Assembly: GCF_018613855.1 (NCBI RefSeq) | Contig: NZ_JAGGPK010000049.1 | Location: 1-36,951 of the forward strand | Origin: Arthrobacter sp. ISL-30 | GTDB lineage: Bacteria > Actinomycetota > Actinomycetes > Actinomycetales > Micrococcaceae | Direction of reading: 5' to 3' | DNA: 36,951 bases | The notes under the pieces: model-generated | The model's database searches: none | The model's input: the letters and a program-made list of their open reading frames with translations, nothing else | What the model was told of the DNA's origin: nothing | Made by a program: the position numbers and the translations under genes | Shown here: positions 23,200 to 31,909 of the stretch, piece by piece | Layout of the letters: each line of letters starts with the position of its first letter | Position numbering within the stretch: position 1 is the first letter of the stretch

Positions 23200-24674
23200 T
23201 CGGAATCCTTTGCGAGCTTGACGAGGGGGAGATAGGCCTTGCGGGTGCTGCCGTCGATTTGTTCGAAGTCGATGTGCTCCCAGGCAGCCTGTTCGAACGA
23301 GGCGCCCGAATGCAGGGCGTGGGAGAGGAGCGCGCGGATGGTATTGATGTGCCGCTCTTCCTCTGGCAGGTTCTCCCAGGCCTCCGCCAGGGTTCCGGCA
23401 CCCACGGCAGCCGCACGGACGACGTCGGGCCTTGCCTTTGCGGTGCGCGGCGAGCGCACGCGGTCCGAGTCGCTAAAGGCGATGGGGTCCGCCAGTTTGG
23501 GCGGCGCGGCGAACTCATCGGGATCGAAGAGCTTGACCATGGCAAGGGATTCAAAGGCGGCGTTGTAGAGCACTGGACCGGCCACCAGGGCCGGGCGGTC
23601 GCGCTCATAGGGAAGGGCCCGGAGGGCCTGCTCGGCCTCGCGAAGCACTTTGCGCAGGCGAACGGACTGCCGGAAATCGTCGCTCTGGACGTAGGTGTTG
23701 AGGCTCTCGGAGAGCTTGCCGTAGATGCGTTGGATCTGGCTGTGCTGGGTGCGCAGTTCCGCCACGAGGTTCTTGAGGGTTTCGCGGTCCTCCTGGCTGA
23801 GGTCGTCGGCGAACTGTCGGCTGAGCACCTCGCCGATGGCCGAGCGGAAGCGCAGTTGCTGCTGCGGGTCCTCCAGGAAGGCCGTGAAGGATCGGAACGT
23901 CCTGCCCTCAGGGCTCTGCCGCAGGCGCTTGTCCGCTTCGAGGACCTGCGCCATGGTGGCGCCCTTGCTCAGCGATTCCTCGATGATCTGGTTGCGAAGC
24001 TCCCCCACCAGCTCCTCGATGCGGTCACGCATCTTCTTGTAGTCCGCGGGCAGGCTGGCAGCCAGGTCCAGGATGTTCCCCGCGGCTTCGACCGCCTCGT
24101 CGTCGTCGAGCAGTCCATCGAAGTCGCCGGAGCTGATGTCCTCGATCAACTGCCTGCGTTCGTGGATTTCCTCTTGGAGGGATTCCAGTCGGGCGCTCTG
24201 GTCGGGGTTGGTCTCGTTGGCGAGTTTTTCGACGTCGCCCAGCAGGGTGCCAAGCCGCGAACCGTTCAGGGTGGAGCGCTCGCTGGACAGGCTGTCCAGG
24301 AAGGCGAGCACACGAGCGGCGGCCTCGGTGACCTCGTAGACGATCTGTCCGGACTGGTTGCGCCGGGTCAGGAAGCGCTTGCGCGTCCATTCGTCGGCGT
24401 ACCGTTTGCCGGACTGCGGCCCGCCGGCCGGCCCTCCCTGCTGCTCCCCCGCCCCGGGCTCCTGCCGCCGGAGCTGCTCCAGGAAGGCATCGACGTCGGC
24501 ATGGAACTCTTCGAGCGGAAGCTGCGGCCGCGTGCGGGTAAAGGACGCCTGAAGCACAGCGATAACCCACGGCGCGGAGCGGGTGAGTGCCCAAGCGGGT
24601 CCCTTGGTCAGGAGTTCGAGTTCCCTGAGCCTGGCGCTGATGGCATCGGCGGAAGACATCGCTGAACGGAACAC
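23196..24674 (-). CDS. jetA: JetA-like protein (DUF3375; MukF/MksF kleisin related)
   Basis: A 492-residue DUF3375 protein, the kleisin of Wadjet-type complexes. The N-terminal region has LTKGPAWALTRSAPWVIAVL and LEEFHADVDAFLEQLRR, then KRYADEWTRKRFLTRR and YEVTEAAARVLAFLDSL, a winged helix that should touch the ATPase neck; the middle is helical; the C terminus ends SGASFEQAAWEHIDFEQIDG. A Gly/Gln/Pro-rich linker sits near residues 72-90. GTG 24674 is taken as start because GAAGGAG precedes it by 5 bases; a later ATG at 24659 is possible. First gene of jetABC, with a 79-bp gap from the diguanylate cyclase gene upstream on the same strand. Confidence 0.9.
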   Translation of the reverse strand: MFRSAMSSADAISARLRELELLTKGPAWALTRSAPWVIAVLQASFTRTRPQLPLEEFHADVDAFLEQLRRQEPGAGEQQGGPAGGPQSGKRYADEWTRKRFLTRRNQSGQIVYEVTEAAARVLAFLDSLSSERSTLNGSRLGTLLGDVEKLANETNPDQSARLESLQEEIHERRQLIEDISSGDFDGLLDDDEAVEAAGNILDLAASLPADYKKMRDRIEELVGELRNQIIEESLSKGATMAQVLEADKRLRQSPEGRTFRSFTAFLEDPQQQLRFRSAIGEVLSRQFADDLSQEDRETLKNLVAELRTQHSQIQRIYGKLSESLNTYVQSDDFRQSVRLRKVLREAEQALRALPYERDRPALVAGPVLYNAAFESLAMVKLFDPDEFAAPPKLADPIAFSDSDRVRSPRTAKARPDVVRAAAVGAGTLAEAWENLPEEERHINTIRALLSHALHSGASFEQAAWEHIDFEQIDGSTRKAYLPLVKLAKDSE

Positions 24675-24753
24675 GCACTCTCCTTCAGCACCTTTTCAAC
24701 CTGCAGGCAGCGGAAATCCCGAAAACTGCCCCGTACAAGGTTAACGCAGGGAG

Positions 24754-25899
24754 TCAGCCGGTTCCGCGGACCGTTCGGTTCCGTCCGAGCGACTTTGCCT
24801 GGTAGAGGGCGGCGTCCGCCGACGCAATCAGTTCCTCAACGTACCCGGTTTTGGAGTCGATTGAAGCTATGCCGTAGCTCACTGTTGGCATTTGGACTCC
24901 GCCCGGTGCAGGTGAATCCGCGAAGTGTTGGCTGATGGCGGCAGCAATGTTCTCGGCGCGGTAGGGATTTGCTCCGGCAATCAGGAGAACGAACTCCTCT
25001 CCCCCGTAGCGTCCTATCAGGTCGGTCGGGTGGACGGAAGCCCGGCAGGCATCTGCGAAGGCCTGGAGTGCCACGTCGCCGGCAGCGTGTCCGTAAGTGT
25101 CGTTCACGGCCTTGAAGTGGTCCAAGTCGGCGAGGATTAGGGCACCGGGAGTTGTGTTGTCCCGGAGGCGGTGCAACTCCGCGGAAGCCTTCTCCAGGAA
25201 CGCCCCCCGATTGAGCAGGCCTGTGAGGCCGTCACGCATGGCGACGGTCCGCAGAGCCCTGGTCTGCTGTTCGATGCTCAGGCCAGCCATGCTGAAGGAC
25301 ACCACCACCAGGAGGACCATGGTGATGATGGTGGTCACGGAGGAGCCGAAGAACGTGACAAACACCGTTCCGTCGGGCCCTTGAATCAGATACGTGATCA
25401 ACCGGCCGAGGTAGTACATGGCCAGGAAGCCGGCGGCCACGGCCATGGGGATCCGCTCAGTGGAGTAGCCGGGTTCCAGGCGCCACAACTCGCGGGAGGC
25501 CAGGCCGATGAGGAGGCACATCGAGGCCAGGAAGACAGCGCCCCCGGACCACTCGTTCGTCGCCGGGTCTTCCAGAGTGGAAGCCACTAGGGTAACCACC
25601 GGGCCCACGGAGAGCATCCAGGCCTTGGGTCGGTTCGTCCCCAGGGATCTCGCCGCCGCCCATACGCTCGCAGCCCCTGAAACCAGCAGGACGTTGCCCA
25701 ACGGATTGGCCCACCGTTGATGCCAGGTTCCGTCCAGAAGGAACGCTGCCGAGCCTGCAAGGAAGAGGAGCAGTGCTATGCACCACCAGACGCTGTACGC
25801 CGAGCGGGTGCGTCGGTACGAGGAGAAATAGAACAAGAGTCCCAAGGTAAAGGTCATCACGCCGAAGGCGATTCGGAGGGAGGCTGCGTCCAGGCCCAT
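24754..25899 (-). CDS. Membrane diguanylate cyclase (GGDEF)
   Basis: A 381-residue protein with about six or seven membrane helices in residues 1-210, then a GGDEF domain (about 220-378) that makes c-di-GMP from two GTP. DGLTGLLNRGAFLE starts the domain, LADLDHFKAVNDTYGH carries the metal-binding Asp, and the active-site motif is GGEEF (299-303). The product-inhibition site RxxD that normally lies before it is HPTD (290-293), so the arginine is lost and feedback inhibition may be weak. The sensor part has no recognised domain. It is divergent from the hybrid kinase gene, suggesting a shared c-di-GMP module. Confidence 0.92.
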   Translation of the reverse strand: MGLDAASLRIAFGVMTFTLGLLFYFSSYRRTRSAYSVWWCIALLLFLAGSAAFLLDGTWHQRWANPLGNVLLVSGAASVWAAARSLGTNRPKAWMLSVGPVVTLVASTLEDPATNEWSGGAVFLASMCLLIGLASRELWRLEPGYSTERIPMAVAAGFLAMYYLGRLITYLIQGPDGTVFVTFFGSSVTTIITMVLLVVVSFSMAGLSIEQQTRALRTVAMRDGLTGLLNRGAFLEKASAELHRLRDNTTPGALILADLDHFKAVNDTYGHAAGDVALQAFADACRASVHPTDLIGRYGGEEFVLLIAGANPYRAENIAAAISQHFADSPAPGGVQMPTVSYGIASIDSKTGYVEELIASADAALYQAKSLGRNRTVRGTG

Positions 25900-25941
25900 C
25901 TGCCGCCCCCCGTCTCCGGCTCATGCACTTGCCTTGAACCA

Positions 25942-25970
25942 TTTTGTTCGCTTCGTCCGGCACATACAAT
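25942..25970 (+). promoter_or_regulatory. Candidate promoter of the hybrid kinase operon
   Basis: TTTTGT (25942-25947) and TACAAT (25965-25970) are spaced by 17 bases. Transcription from about 25977 would exclude the upstream TTG at 25944 and supports the kinase start at 26031. Confidence 0.45.
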
Positions 25971-26030
25971 GACCGCAGGCGGTCGTCCCGGTCTCGGACA
26001 ACTATGACCGCTACTGGGGGAGGAATCAGA

Positions 26031-29000
26031 ATGCTTTCAGTCTCGGGAAGCAAGGTTCATCTACGGAAACTACACGGGGCCAGGTGGCTGTGGCTGGTCG
26101 CGGGGTCGGCTTTTTCCGTGTTGCTCATCGCGCTGGTGCTGTCGATCAGCAACGATAAATTGAACGCCCAGCTAACGGGAGATCTCGCGATCCTCATCGC
26201 CGCCTTGGCTGCGACCTTTAACGCCGTGCAGGCCGCGCGCAGCAAAGGTCCGGAAGCCCGTGCCTGGTGGCTCCTGAGCATCGCCCTCCTGATCTTGACT
26301 GTAGGCAAGGAAATCTGGACGTTTTACGGGATCACGCGGAACCACGACTATCCGTTCCCGTCCCTGGCGGATCTCTGCTTCATCGGCTACTCCCTGCCGG
26401 CCGCAGCAGCCCTGTTCGCGTTTCCCCGGAAGAGACTCTCCCGGGTCGCCGCCGTGCGGTCGATATTGGATGTTGGGGTCATCGCAGGCTCGATCCTGTT
26501 CATCAGTTGGGCGACGGTACTGGGACCAGTCCTCAAGACGGAGGGGCAGGACGTGCTGACGCGGCTTACCGGGGTCGCCTACCCCGTCGTGGACATAGTG
26601 ATGGCATCCCTTGTACTGGTGTTCACCATGCACAGGGCTCGCGGCGAACGGCTGCGCTGGCTATGCCTCGGCGGCGGGCTGCTGGTTCTGGCCGTCACCG
26701 ACAGCATTTACGTGCGGCTGACGTTCGAAGGCGTAACCGGCGCCACCGGCACCACACTGGCCGTCGGCTGGATCTCGGCGTTCCTGCTCATCGCCCTGGC
26801 ACCGATAGTTCCGCATTCGGCATTACCGGTTCGGGATCGGCGCTCGTACATCCTGGCCCTGGAGCTGCTGCCCTATGTCCTGCTTGCCGCTGTCATGGTG
26901 GTTGCCGCCGCCACCCGAACCGATGGCCCCCGGGACCCCTTCCTCGCACTCACCGGTTATTCCCTGCTGGTGATGGTCGTCGTGCGTCAGGTCCTCATCG
27001 TCTTTGAGAACGTCACGCTTACACGCGGCCTGGAGGACAAGGTGGCCGAGCGTACCGCACAACTCGAAGGCCTTGGCGCCATTGTTAACTCCTCCGCAGA
27101 CGCCATCGTCGGCAAGACGCGCGACGGCGTGGTTACGAGCTGGAATCCGGGAGCTGAAAGGATCTACGGCTATCCCGCCGAAGACGCCATAGGTCGGCAC
27201 AGCGACTTCCTCATTCCGCCGCACCTTCACGAAAGCGAAAGGGCCATACTGGAAGCCGCCGCCCAAGGCGGCGAAACCAGGACGTATGAAACGGAAAGAG
27301 TGCGCGGAGACGGTTCCATTGTTCCGGTCTCTGTAACCATGTCGCCCATCATCGGTGATGGCGGCATCCATGGCGTGGCGACCATCGCCCAGGACATTAC
27401 TGAACGACGGCGTGCGGAGGCGGAACTCGTGGCCGCACGTGAATCGGCCCTTGAATCCAGCCGCCTGAAATCCGAATTCCTCGCGACCATGAGCCACGAA
27501 ATCCGCACCCCCATGAACGGAGTCATCGGCCTGACCGCGCTGCTGCTCGAGACGCCTTTGGATGAGGTGCAGCGGCAGTATGCCGAAGGTGTCCGCGGCG
27601 CCGGCGAGTCGCTCCTTGCCCTGATCAACGACATCCTCGATTTTTCCAAGCTGGAGGCGGGCAAGGTAGAGCTGGACGTCGATTCCTTCTCCCCCCGGGT
27701 CCTCGTCGAGGAAGCAGCCGGCCTGTTAGCGGAGTCAGCACAGGCGAAGGGCCTTGAATTGATCGGCTACTGCAGTCCCGAGGTACCCGAGCGGCTTATT
27801 GGGGACGCCGGACGAATTCGACAGATACTGCTGAACCTGGCATCCAACGCGGTGAAGTTCACCGCCAAGGGAGAGGTCGCCATCAAGGCCAACATCGTAG
27901 GGGAAGCGGCTGACAAGGCGGTGGTGCGCTTCGAGGTCCGCGACACGGGAATTGGTATTGACCCCGACGACCACAGCAGGCTTTTCGAGTCGTTTTCCCA
28001 GGCGGATGCCTCCACCACTCGCCGTTATGGCGGCACAGGCCTGGGCCTTGCCATCTGCCAGCGGCTCACACAGGCAATGGACGGAGAAATTGGCGTCACT
28101 AGCGCGCTCGGTGAAGGCAGCACCTTCTGGTTCAGAATCCCGCTTCCCGTCGCTGTCCCATGGCCTGTTGCCTCCGCTCCCGCGCCTGATCTGCTGGCTG
28201 GCCTCAAGGTCCTTGTGGTCGATGACAACGCGACGAATCGCCTGGTCCTGGAATCCCAGCTCACGGGCTGGAAAATGACTGCCGATTCGGTCGAAGGCGC
28301 CTCCCAGGCGCTGGGGCGGCTGCATGCAATGGCGGCCGCCGGTCGACCCTACGATATTGCCGTCCTGGACATGTGCATGCCAGGAATGAATGGCCTGGAT
28401 CTGGCGCGTGAAATCCGTAGCGATGAAGCCCTGAAGTCACTCCGAATCATCATGCTCACGTCCACCATGAACGTGGATCGGGCCCGGCTAGCTGAAGCCG
28501 GCGTCCAGGAGTGGCTGACCAAGCCCGTGCGGAGTTCCGAATTCTACGACCGCCTCATGCGGCTCATGGCTGCCACAGCGGCAGCCATGCGCGTTCCCGC
28601 CCGTCCTGACCCCTCGAAAAAGGACACCCCGTACCGTGGTCGGGTTCTGGTGGTCGAGGACAACGATGTGAACCAGTTGGTGGCCAGAAGTATGGTTTCA
28701 AGGATGGGGTTCGACGTCGACGTCGTCACCAACGGTTCCCAGGCGGTCTCCGCCGCGGCCTCGGACCAGTACGCCGCGGTGCTAATGGACTGCCACATGC
28801 CCGTCATGGACGGCTTTGAGGCGACCCGCAGAATCCGAAGCCACGGCGCCCATCTCAGTTTGCCCATCATTGCCATGACCGCCGGAGCCCTGGACGAGGA
28901 CCGCGAGCGCTGCTTCGCGGCCGGGATGGATGACTACCTGACGAAACCCCTGGACCTAGTACGGCTGGAGGAAGTCCTGGACAGCTGGGTTCCGCGGGAT

Positions 29001-29396
29001 GCCCTCCCGGAGACCGATCCGTTGCCCCAGCCGCCGTCGAACGGTCCTCCACCCCTTGACCCAGCACGGCTTGCCGTCCTGCGGCAGCTGGGACCAGCCG
29101 ACGGCCAGGGACTCCTGCCGGCCGCCGCGGCGGCTTTCCGCAACGACGTTGAGCCCAGCCTGCAGGCAATCAGGCAGGCGCTGTACGACGACGGCGACGG
29201 CGCCCTCCGACGAGCCGCCCATAAGCTGAAGGGTGCTGCAGCCAATATAGGCGCCAGCCGCGCCGCAGCACTCTGCTTTGAGCTGGAGCGAATCGAAAGG
29301 ACTCGAGGAGACGCTCCCGCTGTGCTGGGTCGGCTGGAAGAGGAACTTGGGCTCGTGGTCAGGGCCTTGGACCATGTTCTGAGCGGAGCCTCATGA
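26031..29396 (+). CDS. Hybrid sensor histidine kinase with PAS, two receiver domains and HPt
   Basis: A 1121-residue membrane kinase. About ten hydrophobic helices fill residues 10-320; a PAS domain (about 343-465, NSSADAIVGKTRDGVVTSWN) follows; HisKA has SHEIRTPMN with phospho-His489; HATPase has NLASNAVKFT, DTGIGI and GGTGLGLA; REC1 has acceptor Asp780 (LDMCMPGMNG) and Lys in LTKPV; REC2 has Asp920 (MDCHMPVMDG) and LTKPL; a C-terminal HPt has AHKLKGAAAN with His1064. All phosphorelay residues are intact, so it can run His-Asp-His-Asp transfer to a separate regulator. ATG 26031 is chosen because GGGGGAGGAATCAGA precedes it. It overlaps the REC-GGDEF gene by 4 bases, its likely partner. Confidence 0.94.
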   Translation: MLSVSGSKVHLRKLHGARWLWLVAGSAFSVLLIALVLSISNDKLNAQLTGDLAILIAALAATFNAVQAARSKGPEARAWWLLSIALLILTVGKEIWTFYGITRNHDYPFPSLADLCFIGYSLPAAAALFAFPRKRLSRVAAVRSILDVGVIAGSILFISWATVLGPVLKTEGQDVLTRLTGVAYPVVDIVMASLVLVFTMHRARGERLRWLCLGGGLLVLAVTDSIYVRLTFEGVTGATGTTLAVGWISAFLLIALAPIVPHSALPVRDRRSYILALELLPYVLLAAVMVVAAATRTDGPRDPFLALTGYSLLVMVVVRQVLIVFENVTLTRGLEDKVAERTAQLEGLGAIVNSSADAIVGKTRDGVVTSWNPGAERIYGYPAEDAIGRHSDFLIPPHLHESERAILEAAAQGGETRTYETERVRGDGSIVPVSVTMSPIIGDGGIHGVATIAQDITERRRAEAELVAARESALESSRLKSEFLATMSHEIRTPMNGVIGLTALLLETPLDEVQRQYAEGVRGAGESLLALINDILDFSKLEAGKVELDVDSFSPRVLVEEAAGLLAESAQAKGLELIGYCSPEVPERLIGDAGRIRQILLNLASNAVKFTAKGEVAIKANIVGEAADKAVVRFEVRDTGIGIDPDDHSRLFESFSQADASTTRRYGGTGLGLAICQRLTQAMDGEIGVTSALGEGSTFWFRIPLPVAVPWPVASAPAPDLLAGLKVLVVDDNATNRLVLESQLTGWKMTADSVEGASQALGRLHAMAAAGRPYDIAVLDMCMPGMNGLDLAREIRSDEALKSLRIIMLTSTMNVDRARLAEAGVQEWLTKPVRSSEFYDRLMRLMAATAAAMRVPARPDPSKKDTPYRGRVLVVEDNDVNQLVARSMVSRMGFDVDVVTNGSQAVSAAASDQYAAVLMDCHMPVMDGFEATRRIRSHGAHLSLPIIAMTAGALDEDRERCFAAGMDDYLTKPLDLVRLEEVLDSWVPRDALPETDPLPQPPSNGPPPLDPARLAVLRQLGPADGQGLLPAAAAAFRNDVEPSLQAIRQALYDDGDGALRRAAHKLKGAAANIGASRAAALCFELERIERTRGDAPAVLGRLEEELGLVVRALDHVLSGAS

Positions 29397-30328
29397 AGGT
29401 CCTCGTGGCCGACGACGACCTCGGCTCGCGCCTGGTCGCCAAGGCCGCTGTGGAACAGTCGGGCCATGAGTGCATCGTTGCGGCCGACGGCGATGCCGCC
29501 TGGCAGCTCTACAAGCAACACCAGCCCAACGCCGTCGTCACCGATTTGATGATGCCCGGGCTGGACGGCCTGTCGCTCTGCCGGGCAATCCGGGCGGAGG
29601 AGCGGGACACCTACACCTACCTTGTCCTGGTGACATCGCAGGATTCACGGGATGACGTCCTGGCGGGAATGGACGCCGGCGCCGACGACTACGTCACCAA
29701 ACCGCTGGACCCGTTCACCCTGCACACCCGCCTTCTTGTTGCCCTGAGGGTGACATCACTGCACGCCGACCTTGCGCGTTACCGGCTTGCCCTCACTAAA
29801 CAGGCACGAACGGATCCGCTGACCCAGCTCTACAACCGGCTCAGGCTGGCCGAGGACCTGGAGGGCCTGCACAGCCGCAGTGAGCGGTATGAATGGGACT
29901 ACAGCGTGGCCATGTGCGATGTGGATAACTTCAAGAGCTTTAACGACATCTACGGGCACCAGGCCGGTGACGCCGCACTGCGGACTGTTGCCGAAGCGCT
30001 TTCCCGCCAAGTGAGGCAGCGCGACGGCGTCTACCGCTTCGGCGGTGAAGAGTTCCTGCTCGTCCTGCCGAACCAATCGTGGACAGCTGCACGGATCGTC
30101 GTCGAACGGGCCCGCGCCGCCGTCGAATCCCTGGGCATTCCGCATTCGGGTAACAGCTCCGGCGTCCTGACCATCAGCGCCGGCATCTCCGCTTATGTGG
30201 CCGAACACCGGGTGGGCAGCGAGCGCCTCCTCAACGAGGCCGACGCAGCGTTGTATGAGGCCAAAGCCGCGGGCCGGAACAGGGCTGAATTATCAGAGGC
30301 AGTTCGCCACATCGCCCTGGGCCGATAG
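29393..30328 (+). CDS. PleD-like response regulator (REC-GGDEF)
   Basis: A 311-residue regulator. The receiver domain (1-120) has acidic residues DDD at 7-9, phospho-acceptor Asp51 (TDLMMPGLDG) and Lys in VTKPL. The GGDEF domain (about 140-300) starts RTDPLTQLYNRLRL, has CDVDNFKSFNDIYGH, and carries the active site GGEEF (217-221). The inhibitory I-site RQRD (208-211) is intact, in contrast to the other cyclase in this window. It overlaps the hybrid kinase gene by ATGA, so the two are translationally coupled and the kinase HPt domain probably phosphorylates Asp51 to switch on c-di-GMP synthesis. Confidence 0.94.
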   Translation: MKVLVADDDLGSRLVAKAAVEQSGHECIVAADGDAAWQLYKQHQPNAVVTDLMMPGLDGLSLCRAIRAEERDTYTYLVLVTSQDSRDDVLAGMDAGADDYVTKPLDPFTLHTRLLVALRVTSLHADLARYRLALTKQARTDPLTQLYNRLRLAEDLEGLHSRSERYEWDYSVAMCDVDNFKSFNDIYGHQAGDAALRTVAEALSRQVRQRDGVYRFGGEEFLLVLPNQSWTAARIVVERARAAVESLGIPHSGNSSGVLTISAGISAYVAEHRVGSERLLNEADAALYEAKAAGRNRAELSEAVRHIALGR

Positions 30329-30344
30329 CGCTTATGATTCGGGG

Positions 30345-31217
30345 ATGGGGGAACAATCAGGAGCCGGGCCGGCTTCCAGATCCAGCGGGTCGAGCGGATC
30401 CAGCGAGTCGAGCAGGTCCAGCGGGGGACGCGGGCAGATCTACGTGGAAACCAGGATTCGCAGCTCGCTTGAGCGACTGTGGGAGCTGAGCCAGGACCCA
30501 GGGCAGCACCCTCGCTGGGATTTGAGGTTTTCCCGGATCGTCCCAACAGGCCTCACACCCGAAGGCCATGCACTCTTCCGGTACGAGTTCCGGTTGCCCT
30601 TTCATACCATCAGAGGCTCGGGAACCTCCCTCGGCACCCGGTCCCAGCCAGACGGGCAGTCCACCTCCGTATTGAAGTTCTCGACGTCGGACCCGCTCTC
30701 CCCGATCGGCCCCGGTGCCGGCTACTGGCGCTACATCCCCACTAAGGACGGCGTCCGTTTCATCACCGGCTACAACTATCGGCCGGGGATGGGAAGACTC
30801 GGCAGAACGCTGGACAGGCGTGTCTCCCGTCCAGCACTTGGCTGGGCGACGGCGTGGAGTTTCGACAGGCTTCGGCTATGGGCCGAATCAGATGTCGATC
30901 CCGGGCGCAGCCGCAATGCGTGGATCATGGACTCCCTCCTGCGGCTGGCCGGGATCCTGACCGGCTCCACCCTCGTAGCGCGTGCCACTTCTGCCACGGT
31001 CCCTTTTCATCGGGGAGACACCCGCAGGCTTCTGGGCTTCGCGCTGGTCGCGGCCGCCGTCGTTGTGCCTTCGCCTCCAATCGTGCCGCGTGCGCGCCGC
31101 TGCCTGAGGCGGCCGCCGGACTCCAGATCCGCCGTCGAGCCCGCTTCGCTGGCTCCGCTTGCCGAGCCGGAGGGCTATTTCCTGCCACTCGATAGCGAAA
31201 ATGGGAGTCCTGCATGA
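30345..31217 (+). CDS. SRPBCC-domain protein with Ser/Gly-rich N-terminal tail
   Basis: A 290-residue protein. After a low-complexity tail (residues 8-30, Ser-Gly-rich), a START/SRPBCC-like domain begins at IYVETRIRSSLERLWELSQD and continues through YRYEFRL-type strands and FSTSDPLSPIGPGAGYWRYI. SRPBCC folds bind hydrophobic ligands; the ligand is unknown. Helical segments near residues 190-250 include a hydrophobic LLGFALVAAAVVV that may touch the membrane. It overlaps the DUF4166 gene by 4 bases, and such pairs recur in actinobacteria. The start is uncertain: ATG 30345 is 6 bases after a TATGAT box, which would give a leaderless message. Confidence 0.65.
   Translation: MGEQSGAGPASRSSGSSGSSESSRSSGGRGQIYVETRIRSSLERLWELSQDPGQHPRWDLRFSRIVPTGLTPEGHALFRYEFRLPFHTIRGSGTSLGTRSQPDGQSTSVLKFSTSDPLSPIGPGAGYWRYIPTKDGVRFITGYNYRPGMGRLGRTLDRRVSRPALGWATAWSFDRLRLWAESDVDPGRSRNAWIMDSLLRLAGILTGSTLVARATSATVPFHRGDTRRLLGFALVAAAVVVPSPPIVPRARRCLRRPPDSRSAVEPASLAPLAEPEGYFLPLDSENGSPA
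30381..30434. repeat. 18-bp tandem repeat encoding the Ser/Gly tail
   Basis: Three adjacent 18-bp units, TCCAGCGGGTCGAGCGGA (30381-30398), TCCAGCGAGTCGAGCAGG (30399-30416) and a diverged TCCAGCGGGGGACGCGGG (30417-30434). The unit is six codons, so copy changes stay in frame and would only change tail length. Confidence 0.7.
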
Positions 31218-31897
31218 CGTCGATCTTCGAGCAGGCCTTGGGCGCCGACTTCCAGCGACTCCATCCCATGCTTCAACGTCGTTTCGGCGTGGACGTCGAC
31301 GCCGGATACGCCTGTGTGGGGCAGGGGACCTTCGCCGAAGTGCGCCGTGGGGCCTGGTGGACGGTGCCTTTCCTCCGTCTGGGAGCGTTCCGAAACATCC
31401 TGTTCCCCCAACGAGGCAAGGACATTCCATTCTCGATTGAAAACTATCCCTACATCGACAGCTTCGGCCGCAAGACGGTGACCTTTGTGCGAACACTTGA
31501 GGTGAACCCGGGCAAAACGCGCCGCTTCGACGCAACCATGATCTACAGCCAGGAAACCGGCGGAATCATTGACTACCTGGGGACTCATCAGCATTTGGCT
31601 ACAGGGCTCACCCTCGAAGTCCTCGACGACGGATCGCTTCGCCTGAGATCAACGGGACAACGCTTCTATGAGGGATTCGTCGGTTTCAGGTTCCCGCCCG
31701 CGCTTACGGGCACGGCTGAGCTTTACGAGTCCTACGACGACCTCCGCCAGGTTTTCACGATCCAAATGCAGGTACGCAACCCGGTCTTCGGCTTCCTCTT
31801 CGGCTACCGCGGTGAATTCACGTGCACCTTTCCGACAGTTCAAGGCGACGGCACGCCGTCGCACCTGAAGCCCGTCCGCGAAGAAAAACGCCAGTAG
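31214..31897 (+). CDS. DUF4166-domain protein
   Basis: A 227-residue protein that begins MTSIFEQALGADFQRLHPML and continues with QRRFGVD, QGTFAEVRRGAWWTVPFLRL and PFSIENYPYIDSFGRKTVTF, matching the DUF4166 family as known from actinobacteria and bacilli, where it often follows or is fused to a membrane or SDR-like protein. Its biochemical role is not established. It is coupled by ATGA overlap to the SRPBCC protein, so they probably act together. It converges on the DUF1801 gene with 12 bases between the stops. No signal peptide is evident. Confidence 0.82.
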   Translation: MTSIFEQALGADFQRLHPMLQRRFGVDVDAGYACVGQGTFAEVRRGAWWTVPFLRLGAFRNILFPQRGKDIPFSIENYPYIDSFGRKTVTFVRTLEVNPGKTRRFDATMIYSQETGGIIDYLGTHQHLATGLTLEVLDDGSLRLRSTGQRFYEGFVGFRFPPALTGTAELYESYDDLRQVFTIQMQVRNPVFGFLFGYRGEFTCTFPTVQGDGTPSHLKPVREEKRQ

Positions 31898-31909
31898 GAG
31901 CGACGGTAT

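Noticed and set aside
23157..24665. Plus-strand frame of about 500 codons opposite jetA
   Set aside because: Antisense shadow of the DUF3375 gene with no recognisable domain.
25944..26030. Earlier TTG start for the hybrid kinase
   Set aside because: It falls inside the predicted promoter, and a strong ribosome binding site precedes the ATG at 26031.
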